Source of the DNA: Methylophilaceae bacterium
GTDB lineage: Bacteria > Pseudomonadota > Gammaproteobacteria > Burkholderiales > Methylophilaceae
DNA length: 43,136 bases
NCBI GenBank assembly: GCA_026419515.1
Contig: JANZZG010000059.1
Location: 1-43,136 of the forward strand
Direction: 5' to 3'
The notes below the pieces were generated by a model that was given only the letters and a program-made list of their open reading frames with translations, was not told the origin of the DNA and did not search any database. A program made the position numbers and the translations under genes. This document shows, piece after piece, positions 21,217-29,932 of the stretch (positions are counted from its first letter, which is position 1; the number at the start of each line of letters is the position of its first letter).

Positions 21217-21278
21217 GGACGGGTTGAGCCAACGTGTTAAAATCGCGCCTTCGCACCAAGGCATCCTGATCCATTTCG

Positions 21279-22817
21279 ATGAATCTGCTCAAAGCGCTTT
21301 TTACCGTCGGCAGCATGACTTTGGTCTCGCGCGTGCTCGGTTTCATACGCGATATGCTGATTGCCCGGGTATTTGGCGCGGGGTTCTATACCGACGCTTT
21401 CTTCGTCGCATTCAAGATTCCCAACCTGTTGCGCCGGCTGTTCGCGGAGGGTGCTTTTTCCCAAGCCTTCGTGCCGGTGCTGGCGGAATACAAGGAGCGG
21501 CGGGGGCATGCGCAGACGAAGCTGCTGGTGGATGATGTGGCAACCCTGCTGTTCCTCGCGCTGGCCGCCGTGACCGTGCTGGGCATACTCGCGGCGCCGG
21601 CGGTGGTTTGGCTGAGTGCGCCGGGATTCCGGTCCGAACCTGACAAGTTCGCACTGACGGTGGATATGCTGCGCATCACGTTTCCCTACATCCTGTTCAT
21701 CTCGCTGGTCTCGCTGGCGGGCGGCATTCTCAATACCTACAGCCGCTTTTCGGTGCCGGCCTTCACGCCGGTACTGCTCAATCTGTCATTCATCATCGCC
21801 GCCCTGTTCCTCGCTCCCTATTTCGATCCGCCGGCCATGGTGCTGCCGTGGGCCGTGCTGGTCGGCGGCATGCTGCAACTGGGGTTTCAGCTGCCGCATC
21901 TGAAGCGCATCGGCATGCTGCCGCGCTATAACCTCAATCTGCATGACGAAGGTGTATGGCGTATCCTGAGGCTCATGGGCCCCGCGGTATTCGGTGTTTC
22001 GATTGCCCAGCTCAGCCTGCTCATCAATACGATTTTTGCCTCTTTTCTGGAAACCGGCAGTGTATCCTGGCTGTACTACGCCGACCGTCTGATGGAGTTC
22101 CCCACCGGCATGCTGGGGGTGGCGCTGGGGACCATCCTGCTGCCCAGCCTCTCCAAATCCTACGCCGACCGGGATCATGACGAATACTCCAAACTGATGG
22201 ACTGGGGGTTGCGCCTCACCTTCCTGCTGGCCTTGCCGGCGGCGGTCGCGTTGGCCGTGCTTGCCGTTCCGCTGGTATGCGGCCTGTTCCACTATGGCGC
22301 GTTCAGTGCACACGATGTATGGATGACGCGCCAGGCACTGATGGCTTATAGCTTAGGCTTGCTGGGACTGATCATGGTCAAGGTGTTGGCCCCGGGCTTT
22401 TACGCCCGTCAGGACATCAAGACACCGGTCAAGATCGCCCTGTTCACGCTATGCGCTACCCAGCTGATGAACCTGGCTTTCGTCTGGAATCTCCACCATG
22501 CCGGGCTGGCACTTGCCATCGGGCTGGGGGCCTGTATCAACGCCAGTCTGCTCTACTACCATCTGCGCAAGGCCGGCATCTACCGTCCGCAGCCCGGCTG
22601 GCTCGTCTTCATGGTCAAGATGGCTATCGCCCTCGCGACCATGGCGTTGACCCTGACGCTGATCGCAGGTCCCGACGAGGACTGGCTGCTCTATGCCGCG
22701 CATGAAAAATTGCTCCGTCTGGCGGTGTTGGTGATCGCCGGAGCCGGCATCTATTTCGCCACCCTCTGGCTGCTCGGGTTTCGCCCACGAGATTTCGTGA
22801 AGCGGGCCGCCGTGTGA
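21279..22817 (+). CDS. murJ: Lipid II flippase MurJ
   Basis: Polytopic inner-membrane flippase of the MOP superfamily that moves lipid II to the periplasmic face for peptidoglycan synthesis. The 512-residue product begins [21 protein letters not shown] and has about 14 hydrophobic segments. The conserved cavity region [20 protein letters not shown] is present with its basic residues. Length matches the E. coli protein. The ATG at 21279 is the first in-frame start and gives the family N-terminus. The stop overlaps the ribF ATG by one base (TGATG), so murJ-ribF-ileS-lspA is one translationally coupled run. Confidence 0.97.
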   Translation: MNLLKALFTVGSMTLVSRVLGFIRDMLIARVFGAGFYTDAFFVAFKIPNLLRRLFAEGAFSQAFVPVLAEYKERRGHAQTKLLVDDVATLLFLALAAVTVLGILAAPAVVWLSAPGFRSEPDKFALTVDMLRITFPYILFISLVSLAGGILNTYSRFSVPAFTPVLLNLSFIIAALFLAPYFDPPAMVLPWAVLVGGMLQLGFQLPHLKRIGMLPRYNLNLHDEGVWRILRLMGPAVFGVSIAQLSLLINTIFASFLETGSVSWLYYADRLMEFPTGMLGVALGTILLPSLSKSYADRDHDEYSKLMDWGLRLTFLLALPAAVALAVLAVPLVCGLFHYGAFSAHDVWMTRQALMAYSLGLLGLIMVKVLAPGFYARQDIKTPVKIALFTLCATQLMNLAFVWNLHHAGLALAIGLGACINASLLYYHLRKAGIYRPQPGWLVFMVKMAIALATMALTLTLIAGPDEDWLLYAAHEKLLRLAVLVIAGAGIYFATLWLLGFRPRDFVKRAAV

Positions 22818-23737
22818 TGCAGATTTTCCGCCATCTTCCTACCCATCCCGAAGGGCCGTCGGCGCTGGCGATCGGCAACTTCGACGGCGTGCACCTTGGG
22901 CATCAGGCTATCCTGCGACGTTTGGGCGCAGTGGCAGCCGCGCGGGATTTGACCATGTGCGTGCTGACTTTCGAGCCACACCCGCGTGAGTTTTTCGCTC
23001 CTGACCAGGCACCTGCCCGCTTGACATCGATGCGAGAAAAGCTGGAGTTGTTTGCCGAACTGAATGTGCAGCGTACTTATGTTTGTCGTTTCGACACCAC
23101 CTTCGCGACCATGGAGGCCCCGGCATTCATCGCAAATGTGTTGCGAGGCGCTTTGGATGTACGAGTTTTGCTGGTGGGCGAAGATTTCCGGTTCGGGGCC
23201 AGGCGTCGTGGCTCCGTAGCCGATTTGCGCAACGCTGGCATAGAAGTAGAGATTTTGCCTGATGTGCGGGTGGATGGAGTACGGGTATCCAGTACCGCGG
23301 TGCGTGAAGCATTGGCGACGGGAGATATGGCGGGGGCGAAAAAGCTGCTGGGGCGAGTCTATAGCATCAGTGGTCATGTAGTACACGGTGACAAACAAGG
23401 CAGAGTATTGGGGTATCCCACAGCCAACGTGGAGATGCACCACGACAAACCGCCGTTGACCGGTGTCTATGCAGTAAAATTGAGCGGACTCGAAGAAGGG
23501 GAGCAATGTGGTGTAGCCAGTCTAGGCATACGGCCGACGCTAAAGCGGGATGGCAAGCCTACCTTGGAGGTCCATTTGTTCGATTTCGAGCGTGACATCT
23601 ATGGACAGCACGTACGGGTGCATTTTTTGAAAAAGATCCGCGCAGAGCAAAAATTTCCCAACCTGGAAGCTTTGAAGCGCCAGATCGACCTGGATGTACG
23701 GGTGGCGCGTGAATATTTTGCAACGGAAGTTCGATGA
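22817..23737 (+). CDS. ribF: Bifunctional riboflavin kinase/FAD synthetase
   Basis: Phosphorylates riboflavin to FMN and adenylylates FMN to FAD. The 306-residue protein has the N-terminal adenylyltransferase domain with [17 protein letters not shown] near residues 20-36 and SSTAVREAL near 158-166. The C-terminal kinase domain carries GYPTANVEM near 194-202. A GTG three bases earlier could also serve as a start; the ATG at 22817 gives the normal beginning MQIFRHLP. It overlaps murJ by 1 base and ileS by 4. No FMN riboswitch is visible, as expected for ribF in proteobacteria. Confidence 0.97.
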   Translation: MQIFRHLPTHPEGPSALAIGNFDGVHLGHQAILRRLGAVAAARDLTMCVLTFEPHPREFFAPDQAPARLTSMREKLELFAELNVQRTYVCRFDTTFATMEAPAFIANVLRGALDVRVLLVGEDFRFGARRRGSVADLRNAGIEVEILPDVRVDGVRVSSTAVREALATGDMAGAKKLLGRVYSISGHVVHGDKQGRVLGYPTANVEMHHDKPPLTGVYAVKLSGLEEGEQCGVASLGIRPTLKRDGKPTLEVHLFDFERDIYGQHVRVHFLKKIRAEQKFPNLEALKRQIDLDVRVAREYFATEVR

Positions 23738-26532
23738 CCAAGCCTGAAAACGACAGCAAAGTCAATTTACTCGATACGCCATTCCCCATGCGGGGCGACC
23801 TCCCCAGGCGGGAGCCTGGCTGGGTCAAAGCCTGGCAAGAGAAAAAACTCTACCAGCGCATCCGCGCCGCCCGCCGACGTGCCAAGAAATTCATCTTGCA
23901 TGACGGCCCGCCCTACGCCAATGGCGACATCCATATCGGCCACGCGGTCAACAAGATCCTCAAGGACATCATCGTCAAGGCCAAGACGCTGGATGGTTAC
24001 GATGCGCCTTATGTGCCGGGTTGGGACTGCCATGGGCTACCGATCGAGCTGCAAGTCGAAAAACAGCATGGCAAGGACATCCCGCCAGCCAAGTTTCGTG
24101 AGCTCTGTCGCGCCTACGCTGCACAGCAGGTGGAACGGCAAAAGAAAGACTTCATCCGGCTCGGCGTTCTGGGCGATTGGGACAATCCGTATCTGACCAT
24201 GGACTACAAGACCGAGGCCGACATCATGCGCGCGCTCGGCGAAATCTACAAGAACGGTTACCTCTACCAGGGTAGCAAGCCGGTGCATTGGTGTGTGGAT
24301 TGCGGCTCGGCGCTGGCCGAGGCTGAAGTCGAGTATGAAGACAAAGATTCCCCGGCGATCGACGTGGCATTCAGGGTACTGGACAATGCTGCGCTGGCCA
24401 AGGCATTTGGTGTGGCCCATCTCAACAAGCCAGCGTCTGCCGTCATTTGGACGACGACTCCATGGACCTTGCCTGCCAATCAGGCGGTATGCGTACATCC
24501 CGAACTCCGTTACGATCTGGTGGAGACCAGCCGTGGAATCCTGATCTTGGCGCATGAATTACGGGATGTGACGTTGGCACGGTATGGTCTCGAGTATGGT
24601 TACGTACTTGGTTCCTGTGTGGGCACCGCCTTGGAGCACCTGAAATTGCAGCATCCGTTTTATGACCGCCAGGTGCCCGTGATCTGTGGCGATCATGTGA
24701 CCATCGATGCCGGCACCGGGCTCGTTCACACTGCTCCTGCGCATGGTCTGGAAGACTATGTGGTCGGTGTGCGTTACGACCTGCCGGTGGACAATCCGGT
24801 CGGCGATGATGGGAAGTTTTATGCCTCGGTGGCATTGTTCGCTGGCATGAGTGTGTGGGATGCCAATCAGGCCGTGATCGAAAAGTTACAGAACAACGGC
24901 GTGTTGCTCGCATCGACGCGCATCAGCCACAGCTACCCGCACTGCTGGCGCCACAAGACGCCGGTGATCTTCCGCGCCACGCACCAGTGGTTCATCGGTA
25001 TGGGACAGCACGGGCCGGACGGCCAGACCTTGCGCGGCCACGCCAACGCTGCGGTCGAACAGACGCAGTTCTTTCCAGCCTGGGGACGCGCGCGCCTGGA
25101 GGCCATGATCAGAAATCGTCCCGACTGGTGCGTGTCGCGTCAGCGCAACTGGGGCGTCCCCCTCCCTTTGTTCGTACACAAAGTAACCGGTGAGCCGCAT
25201 CCGCGGACGCTGGAGCTGCTGGAAAAAATCTGTCAGCAGGTGGAACAGCAGGGCATCGAGGCCTGGTTTAGTCTGGATGGTGCAGCCTTCCTCGCCCAGC
25301 ATGCTCCGGAACACGCCGATCAGTACAAGAAAGTCACCGATACCCTGGATGTTTGGTTCGATTCAGGCGTCACTCATGCAGCGGTGCTCAGGCGTCGTCC
25401 CGAGCTGGCATATCCGGCCGATCTCTATCTGGAGGGCTCCGACCAGCACCGCGGTTGGTTTCAGTCCAGCTTGCTGACCGGCTGCGCCATCGATGGCCGG
25501 GCGCCGTATCGGGCATTGCTGACCCATGGCTTCGTGGTCGATGGGAGTGGCCACAAAATGAGCAAATCCAAGGGGAATGTCATCGCGCCGCAAAAAGTGG
25601 TAGAGCAATACGGCGCAGATATCTTGCGATTATGGGTGGCCTCTACCGACTATTCCGGCGAGTTGACCATCTCCGATGAAATCCTCAAGCGCGTGGTGGA
25701 AAGTTACCGTCGCATCCGGAACACGCTGCGCTTCTTGCTTGCCAATCTGGCTGATTTCGATATACAGAAAAATGCACTCCCCGTACAGGACTGGTTGGAG
25801 ATCGACCGCTACGCTCTGTATTTGTTACGGCAGCTGCAACAAGGTATGCTGGCCGACTACGATCGTTATGAGTTCCACCTGGCTTTGCGGAAATTCGTCG
25901 GCTTCTGCTCTGGCGAACTCAGTAGTTTTTATCTGGACATTCTCAAGGATCGGCTTTATACCACGGCGGCTCACTCTCATCCGCGCCGCGCTGCCCAAAA
26001 TGCGTTATGGCACATCGCCCAGGCGTTGACCCGACTGATTGCGCCGGTGCTGAGTTTTACTGCTGATGAAGTTTGGCAGATGCTCGCCCCAGGGGATGAG
26101 TCTAGCGTGTTCGAACAAGTTTGGCATACTTTGCCTGACCACGGGCTCGATGATGAGCGCTTGCAGGCCTGGCAGACCATCGTTGCCATGCGTGCGCAGG
26201 CAGCCAAGGAAATCGAGATCTTGCGGGCAGACGGCCAGATCGGTTCTTCATTACAGGCGGAGCTGGTGTTCCATGCAGCGTCCTCGACATATGAGGCACT
26301 GGCCAGCCTGGGTGAGGATCTGCGTTTCGTCATGATCACCTCGGCCGCAGTCGTTTATCCCGTGCCAGATGAAACCCGTCAGAAAATAGTGGTGCGGGTA
26401 AGTTCCCATCAAAAGTGTCAACGTTGCTGGCACTACCGCGCCGATGTCGGGGTCGATCCCGGCCATCCGCACATTTGTGGGCGATGCGTGAGTAATCTGT
26501 ACGGCGATGGCGAGCCACGTCGTTATGCATAA
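23734..26532 (+). CDS. ileS: Isoleucyl-tRNA synthetase
   Basis: Class I aminoacyl-tRNA synthetase charging tRNA-Ile, with an editing domain that clears mischarged valine. The 932-residue product contains the HIGH motif ([14 protein letters not shown]) near residues 57-70, the KMSKS loop ([10 protein letters not shown]) near 606-615, and a C-terminal zinc finger made from CQRCWHYR and CGRC. The zinc finger places it in the typical bacterial type. The ATG overlaps the ribF stop by 4 bases. No T-box or other leader element would be expected or is seen inside the operon. lspA overlaps its 3' end. Confidence 0.98.
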   Translation: MTKPENDSKVNLLDTPFPMRGDLPRREPGWVKAWQEKKLYQRIRAARRRAKKFILHDGPPYANGDIHIGHAVNKILKDIIVKAKTLDGYDAPYVPGWDCHGLPIELQVEKQHGKDIPPAKFRELCRAYAAQQVERQKKDFIRLGVLGDWDNPYLTMDYKTEADIMRALGEIYKNGYLYQGSKPVHWCVDCGSALAEAEVEYEDKDSPAIDVAFRVLDNAALAKAFGVAHLNKPASAVIWTTTPWTLPANQAVCVHPELRYDLVETSRGILILAHELRDVTLARYGLEYGYVLGSCVGTALEHLKLQHPFYDRQVPVICGDHVTIDAGTGLVHTAPAHGLEDYVVGVRYDLPVDNPVGDDGKFYASVALFAGMSVWDANQAVIEKLQNNGVLLASTRISHSYPHCWRHKTPVIFRATHQWFIGMGQHGPDGQTLRGHANAAVEQTQFFPAWGRARLEAMIRNRPDWCVSRQRNWGVPLPLFVHKVTGEPHPRTLELLEKICQQVEQQGIEAWFSLDGAAFLAQHAPEHADQYKKVTDTLDVWFDSGVTHAAVLRRRPELAYPADLYLEGSDQHRGWFQSSLLTGCAIDGRAPYRALLTHGFVVDGSGHKMSKSKGNVIAPQKVVEQYGADILRLWVASTDYSGELTISDEILKRVVESYRRIRNTLRFLLANLADFDIQKNALPVQDWLEIDRYALYLLRQLQQGMLADYDRYEFHLALRKFVGFCSGELSSFYLDILKDRLYTTAAHSHPRRAAQNALWHIAQALTRLIAPVLSFTADEVWQMLAPGDESSVFEQVWHTLPDHGLDDERLQAWQTIVAMRAQAAKEIEILRADGQIGSSLQAELVFHAASSTYEALASLGEDLRFVMITSAAVVYPVPDETRQKIVVRVSSHQKCQRCWHYRADVGVDPGHPHICGRCVSNLYGDGEPRRYA

Positions 26533-26995
26533 ATGGTTGGGATTGAGCGCGGTCGTATTCGTACTCGATCTCACCACCAAACATTGGGTGCAGTCAGCGC
26601 TCGCCCACGGCGAGCGTCTTCCCTTGACGCCGTTCTTTGACCTGGTGCTATTTCACAACCAGGGTGCGGCGTTCAGCCTGCTGGCCGAGGCGGGAGGCTG
26701 GCAACGCGCATTCTTCAGCCTGTTCGCCATCGTCGCTTCCATCATCATCATTCGCCTGCTCTACAAGCATCCCGAGCGTAAGCTGTTTTGCTTGGCGTTG
26801 AGCCTGGTGCTGGGCGGGGCACTGGGCAATCTCTATGATCGGCTGACACTGGGCTATGTCGTGGACTTCCTTTTTTTCCACTACCGGGAATATTACTGGC
26901 CCGCTTTCAACGTGGCCGATTCCGCCATCGTAGGCGGTGTCGGTCTGTTGCTGTGGGATGGCTTCCGCAAGCCGCAACCGGACCAGGCAGGGTGA
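26525..26995 (+). CDS. lspA: Lipoprotein signal peptidase (signal peptidase II)
   Basis: Inner-membrane aspartyl protease that removes signal peptides from prolipoproteins after diacylglyceryl transfer. The product has 156 residues and four membrane segments. The catalytic aspartates are visible as D114 in YVVDF and D132 in NVADSAI, together with the conserved HNQGAAFS and GNLYDRL motifs. The ATG at 26525 (MHKWLGLS) overlaps ileS by 8 bases; an in-frame ATG at 26507 would add six residues and is the alternative. A lipoprotein gene starts 2 bases after its stop, which makes joint expression nearly certain. Confidence 0.96.
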   Translation: MHKWLGLSAVVFVLDLTTKHWVQSALAHGERLPLTPFFDLVLFHNQGAAFSLLAEAGGWQRAFFSLFAIVASIIIIRLLYKHPERKLFCLALSLVLGGALGNLYDRLTLGYVVDFLFFHYREYYWPAFNVADSAIVGGVGLLLWDGFRKPQPDQAG

Positions 26996-26997
26996 CC

Positions 26998-27723
26998 ATG
27001 GCAAGCGGAGGGCGGTTGTTTGCCACGTTGTGCAGCATCGTCCTGCTCTCATCCTGCGTCGTCGCGCAGCCCAAACCGGGCGAAAAGCCCGTCCCGGCGC
27101 AACAAGATCGCAGTTCAGTCGCGCAATTGGGGAAATCAGACCTCGATCGCATGGCGGACGTGGAAATGCGTGAAAATACGCAAAGCCTGCGTCTGCTGAT
27201 GATCAAGCTCTACAAGCGCAATCCGCGCGAGCTACGCAAAAGTACCCCGGACTCTCTAGAGAAAATGGTGGATTGGGTGTTCGAGGGCGATCATGGATGG
27301 AAGATCAAGCGCATCAATGAAGCACAGGGCATCGAGGCGATCCAGATGGCACTCAACCCCGATTATCAGGGTGACCGCGTGCTGCCTTTGATCGTTGGAC
27401 TGCAAACCATGCTGATCAAGGCACATGGCGGCAAGACGGAATTTTATCTGACGGATACGCTAGACCCACAAAATATCTACAACGCTGCGCGCAATGTCGA
27501 GATCGTGGCTTGGAAGCTTGCCAATGCGAAAGATGCGCATGGCCAGCCTTTGCTGCTCACCAACGAGTTGACCGAAACCGAGCGCAATCTCAGTTTTGAG
27601 CGGGAATTCGGTAAGATCATCGCTCGGCTCGATCTTTATGCGCTGACGCTGTCCGAAAAAACTCAGCGCATGATTTCACGTGTGGTACAAAATCTTGCCA
27701 CCGCTTTGTTTTTGCCGTTTTAA
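26998..27723 (+). CDS. Predicted lipoprotein of unknown function
   Basis: A 241-residue protein whose N-terminus is a short lipoprotein signal peptide: a basic start, a hydrophobic stretch and the lipobox LSSC, with C20 as the lipidated cysteine. Residue 21 is Val rather than Asp, so outer-membrane sorting by Lol is expected. The mature part is charged and probably helical, with the most distinctive stretch at MADVEMRENTQSLRLLMIKL (residues 60-79) and a hydrophobic C-terminal helix ending in TALFLPF. I do not recognise the family. It begins 2 bases after lspA, and its last 4 bases overlap the convergent phoR stop. Confidence 0.82.
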   Translation: MASGGRLFATLCSIVLLSSCVVAQPKPGEKPVPAQQDRSSVAQLGKSDLDRMADVEMRENTQSLRLLMIKLYKRNPRELRKSTPDSLEKMVDWVFEGDHGWKIKRINEAQGIEAIQMALNPDYQGDRVLPLIVGLQTMLIKAHGGKTEFYLTDTLDPQNIYNAARNVEIVAWKLANAKDAHGQPLLLTNELTETERNLSFEREFGKIIARLDLYALTLSEKTQRMISRVVQNLATALFLPF

Positions 27724-29027
27724 TGGTCGCTTCGTACGATACGGTCCCGCGGGAATACCGCACTGAACGTGCTGCCTTTGCCATAATCGCTGCTGATTTC
27801 CAAACGCGCTTGATGACGGGTCAGGATGTGTTTGACGATGGAAAGACCAAGGCCAGTTCCTCCCGTTTCTCTCGAGCGCGCACGATCTACCCGGTAAAAA
27901 CGTTCCGTAAGTCGTGGAATGTGTTGGGGTTCGATGCCGATGCCCGTGTCTTGCACACTGAATACGGCCTCCTGACCGCGTAGCTTCCAACTCAAGCGGA
28001 TTTCGCCACCGTCCGGAGTGTAGCGGATCGCATTGTTGACCAGGTTGCTGAAAGCGCTATGAATTTCTTCTTCACTGCCGATGAGATGTAGGCCGGGTTC
28101 GATGCCATCTAGGATGATGCAATGGCGTCCTCCACTCAAATTGAGTGCTTCCTTGTGGAGGTGTTCGAGGAGCGTGTCGACATCTATTTCCTTTTCTTGA
28201 GCCGGTGTGGGACTACTCTCCAGACGCGACAGGGTGAGTAGGTCGTTTACCAAATTACGCATCCGATTGGCTTGCGTTTCCATCAGGTCGAAGTAATGGC
28301 GTATCGTTTCCGGGACGGCGCCCTCGATGTCTTTGAGGGTTTCCAGAAAACCGCTTATTACGGTCAACGGTGTTCGGAGCTCATGTGATACGTTGGCTAC
28401 GAAGTCTCGCCGCATGGTCTCGATTTTCTCCAGATGCGTGATGTCTCGGCAAATCAATAGCTTTCTGTTGACACCAAAAGGCACCAGCTGTAGCTCCAGT
28501 GTCATGTCAGGGTTGCGAGACAATTTGAGCATGAGCGGGGTGGCATAATTGCGCGCGTTCAGGTACTCGCTGAATTCGGTTTGACGCAACAGATAGCTGA
28601 TGGGTTGATGGGCGTCGTGTTCCAGGCGCAAACCGAGCAGGCGTTCGGCGATGGGATTACACCATTCGATCTGGTCGTTTTCATTGAGCATCACCACACC
28701 GTCGGGAAGGGCGCGCGCCGCTTGACGCAATCTTTCCAGCTCCGAAATCAGCTGCGTCTCATTGCGCACATGCCGGCGCAATTCTTGGTAGAGGCTGGCA
28801 AATACGTCTTCCCAGATGCCACTGCCCCATGGGAAGGCTTCGAGGTCGGGCCGTTTCAGCCAGGTCATCAGCTGGCGCAACTGGAATAAGTGTTTTAGCA
28901 GCAATAGCAGCATGGCCGCACAAAGCACGGCCAAAGCAATGTGCGCGCCCGCCGTGGGCCATAGGATCAAACTTATGAGAGCGGCCGGCAATAGCGGCCA
29001 CGTGGTACGCCACCAGAAATCTTGCAC
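27720..29027 (-). CDS. phoR: Phosphate regulon sensor histidine kinase PhoR
   Basis: Membrane sensor kinase that phosphorylates PhoB when phosphate is scarce. The 435-residue protein has two N-terminal membrane segments (about 10-24 and 27-45) with almost no periplasmic loop, a PAS domain near residues 95-195, the phospho-acceptor motif FVANVSHELRTPL with H214, and an ATPase domain with NLVNNAIRYT, DTGIGI and GGTGLGLSIVK. This layout is the one of E. coli PhoR, which senses through the Pst transporter and PhoU rather than a ligand. The start is GTG with GAGG 10 bases upstream. It follows phoB by 39 bases. pst and phoU are not in the window. Confidence 0.94.
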   Translation of the reverse strand: MQDFWWRTTWPLLPAALISLILWPTAGAHIALAVLCAAMLLLLLKHLFQLRQLMTWLKRPDLEAFPWGSGIWEDVFASLYQELRRHVRNETQLISELERLRQAARALPDGVVMLNENDQIEWCNPIAERLLGLRLEHDAHQPISYLLRQTEFSEYLNARNYATPLMLKLSRNPDMTLELQLVPFGVNRKLLICRDITHLEKIETMRRDFVANVSHELRTPLTVISGFLETLKDIEGAVPETIRHYFDLMETQANRMRNLVNDLLTLSRLESSPTPAQEKEIDVDTLLEHLHKEALNLSGGRHCIILDGIEPGLHLIGSEEEIHSAFSNLVNNAIRYTPDGGEIRLSWKLRGQEAVFSVQDTGIGIEPQHIPRLTERFYRVDRARSRETGGTGLGLSIVKHILTRHQARLEISSDYGKGSTFSAVFPRDRIVRSDH

Positions 29028-29066
29028 GTGTCAAATGCCTCAGGATGCGTTGGCGGCTATTATCGG

Positions 29067-29753
29067 CTAGCGCGCGGAAAAGCGATAGCCAACTCCGCGT
29101 ACGGTCTGGATCATTGTATCGTGACCGCTGGTCTCCAGTGCTTTACGCAGACGGCGGATGTGTACGTCCACAGTACGATCCTCTACATAGACGCGGTCTC
29201 CCCAAACTTTGTCCAACACATGGGCACGCGAATGAACACGTTCCGGATAGGACATCAGGAAATGGAGCAGACGGAATTCGGTAGGGCCGAGTTCTATCTC
29301 CTTGCCGTTTCCGGTGACGCGATGGGTGATCGGGTCGAGGCGTAAACCGCCAATTTCGATGGGATCGTCTGTCATTTGAGGGGCGCGTCGACGCAGTACG
29401 GCTTTTACACGTGCCAATAATTCGCGGGGGCTGAATGGCTTGGTGACGTAATCGTCGGCACCCACCTCGAGTCCCCGTACTTTGTCAGTCTCTTCTCCTC
29501 GCGCGGTCAGCATGATGATGGGGATGGCCTTGTAGTGCTCATCCGACTTGAGCCGGCGCGCAAACTCGAGACCGCTCATCCCTGGTAACATCCAGTCTAG
29601 GATGATGAGATCAGGCAAGGTTTCGCGCATCAGGACTTGTGCTTGTTCCACACTCGTGGCCTGTAATGGGTTGTGGCCCACCTGCCGCAGGTTGAGGCTG
29701 AGCAGTTCCTGGATGGCGGGCTCGTCTTCTACGATTAGAATGTTAGCAGGCAT
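29067..29753 (-). CDS. phoB: Phosphate regulon response regulator PhoB
   Basis: OmpR-family transcription activator of the phosphate-starvation regulon. The 228-residue protein has a receiver domain with the phospho-acceptor D53 in LIILDWMLPGMSG, acidic D10/E11 and K105 in DYVTKPFSPREL. Its winged-helix DNA-binding domain has VYVEDRTVDVHIRRLRKALE and ends in TVRGVGYRFSAR. The length matches E. coli PhoB. An array of three Pho-box half-sites lies 41-69 bases upstream of the ATG, so autoregulation is expected. It heads a phoB-phoR operon. Confidence 0.97.
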   Translation of the reverse strand: MPANILIVEDEPAIQELLSLNLRQVGHNPLQATSVEQAQVLMRETLPDLIILDWMLPGMSGLEFARRLKSDEHYKAIPIIMLTARGEETDKVRGLEVGADDYVTKPFSPRELLARVKAVLRRRAPQMTDDPIEIGGLRLDPITHRVTGNGKEIELGPTEFRLLHFLMSYPERVHSRAHVLDKVWGDRVYVEDRTVDVHIRRLRKALETSGHDTMIQTVRGVGYRFSAR

Positions 29754-29793
29754 CGTATGCTCTCACATTGATGGGGTGTACATAATTTAATTT

Positions 29794-29822
29794 ATGACAT
29801 CAATGTGACATATTGATGACAG
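29794..29822 (-). promoter_or_regulatory. Three-unit Pho box upstream of phoB
   Basis: On the minus strand, three 7-base direct repeats CTGTCAT (29822-29816), ATGTCAC (29811-29805) and ATGTCAT (29800-29794) are spaced at exactly 11-base intervals with AT-rich 4-base spacers. This is the established PhoB-binding pattern. A possible -10, TATGTA (29784-29779), lies 9 bases beyond the last unit, so PhoB would replace the -35 contact. Confidence 0.88.
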
Positions 29823-29842
29823 CTTTTGGGTGATTGCCATAA

Positions 29843-29868
29843 AACGAAATTTATTAGACCATTTCGTT
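29843..29868. promoter_or_regulatory. Inverted repeat upstream of the OFA transporter gene, possible operator
   Basis: Perfect 8-base arms AACGAAAT (29843-29850) and ATTTCGTT (29861-29868) are separated by 10 bases. The centre-to-centre distance of 18 bases is a little under two helical turns, compatible with a dimeric repressor. It lies between the Pho box and the transporter start, 64 bases before the ATG. No regulator gene for it is adjacent, and I cannot assign a protein family. Confidence 0.45.
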
Positions 29869-29906
29869 CATTGTTTCAATCGGTGATTTGCAAGAGCAGC
29901 CACGGC

Positions 29907-29926
29907 AACAACAACAACCAATGGAG
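29907..29926 (+). promoter_or_regulatory. AAC-triplet leader next to the Shine-Dalgarno sequence of the OFA gene
   Basis: Four consecutive AAC triplets (29907-29918) stand just before GGAG (29923-29926), which lies 6 bases before the ATG at 29933 and fixes that start. Tandem A-R-N triplets are the known binding pattern of the Hfq distal face; translational control by Hfq here is inference. Confidence 0.4.
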
Positions 29927-29932
29927 AAGCGC

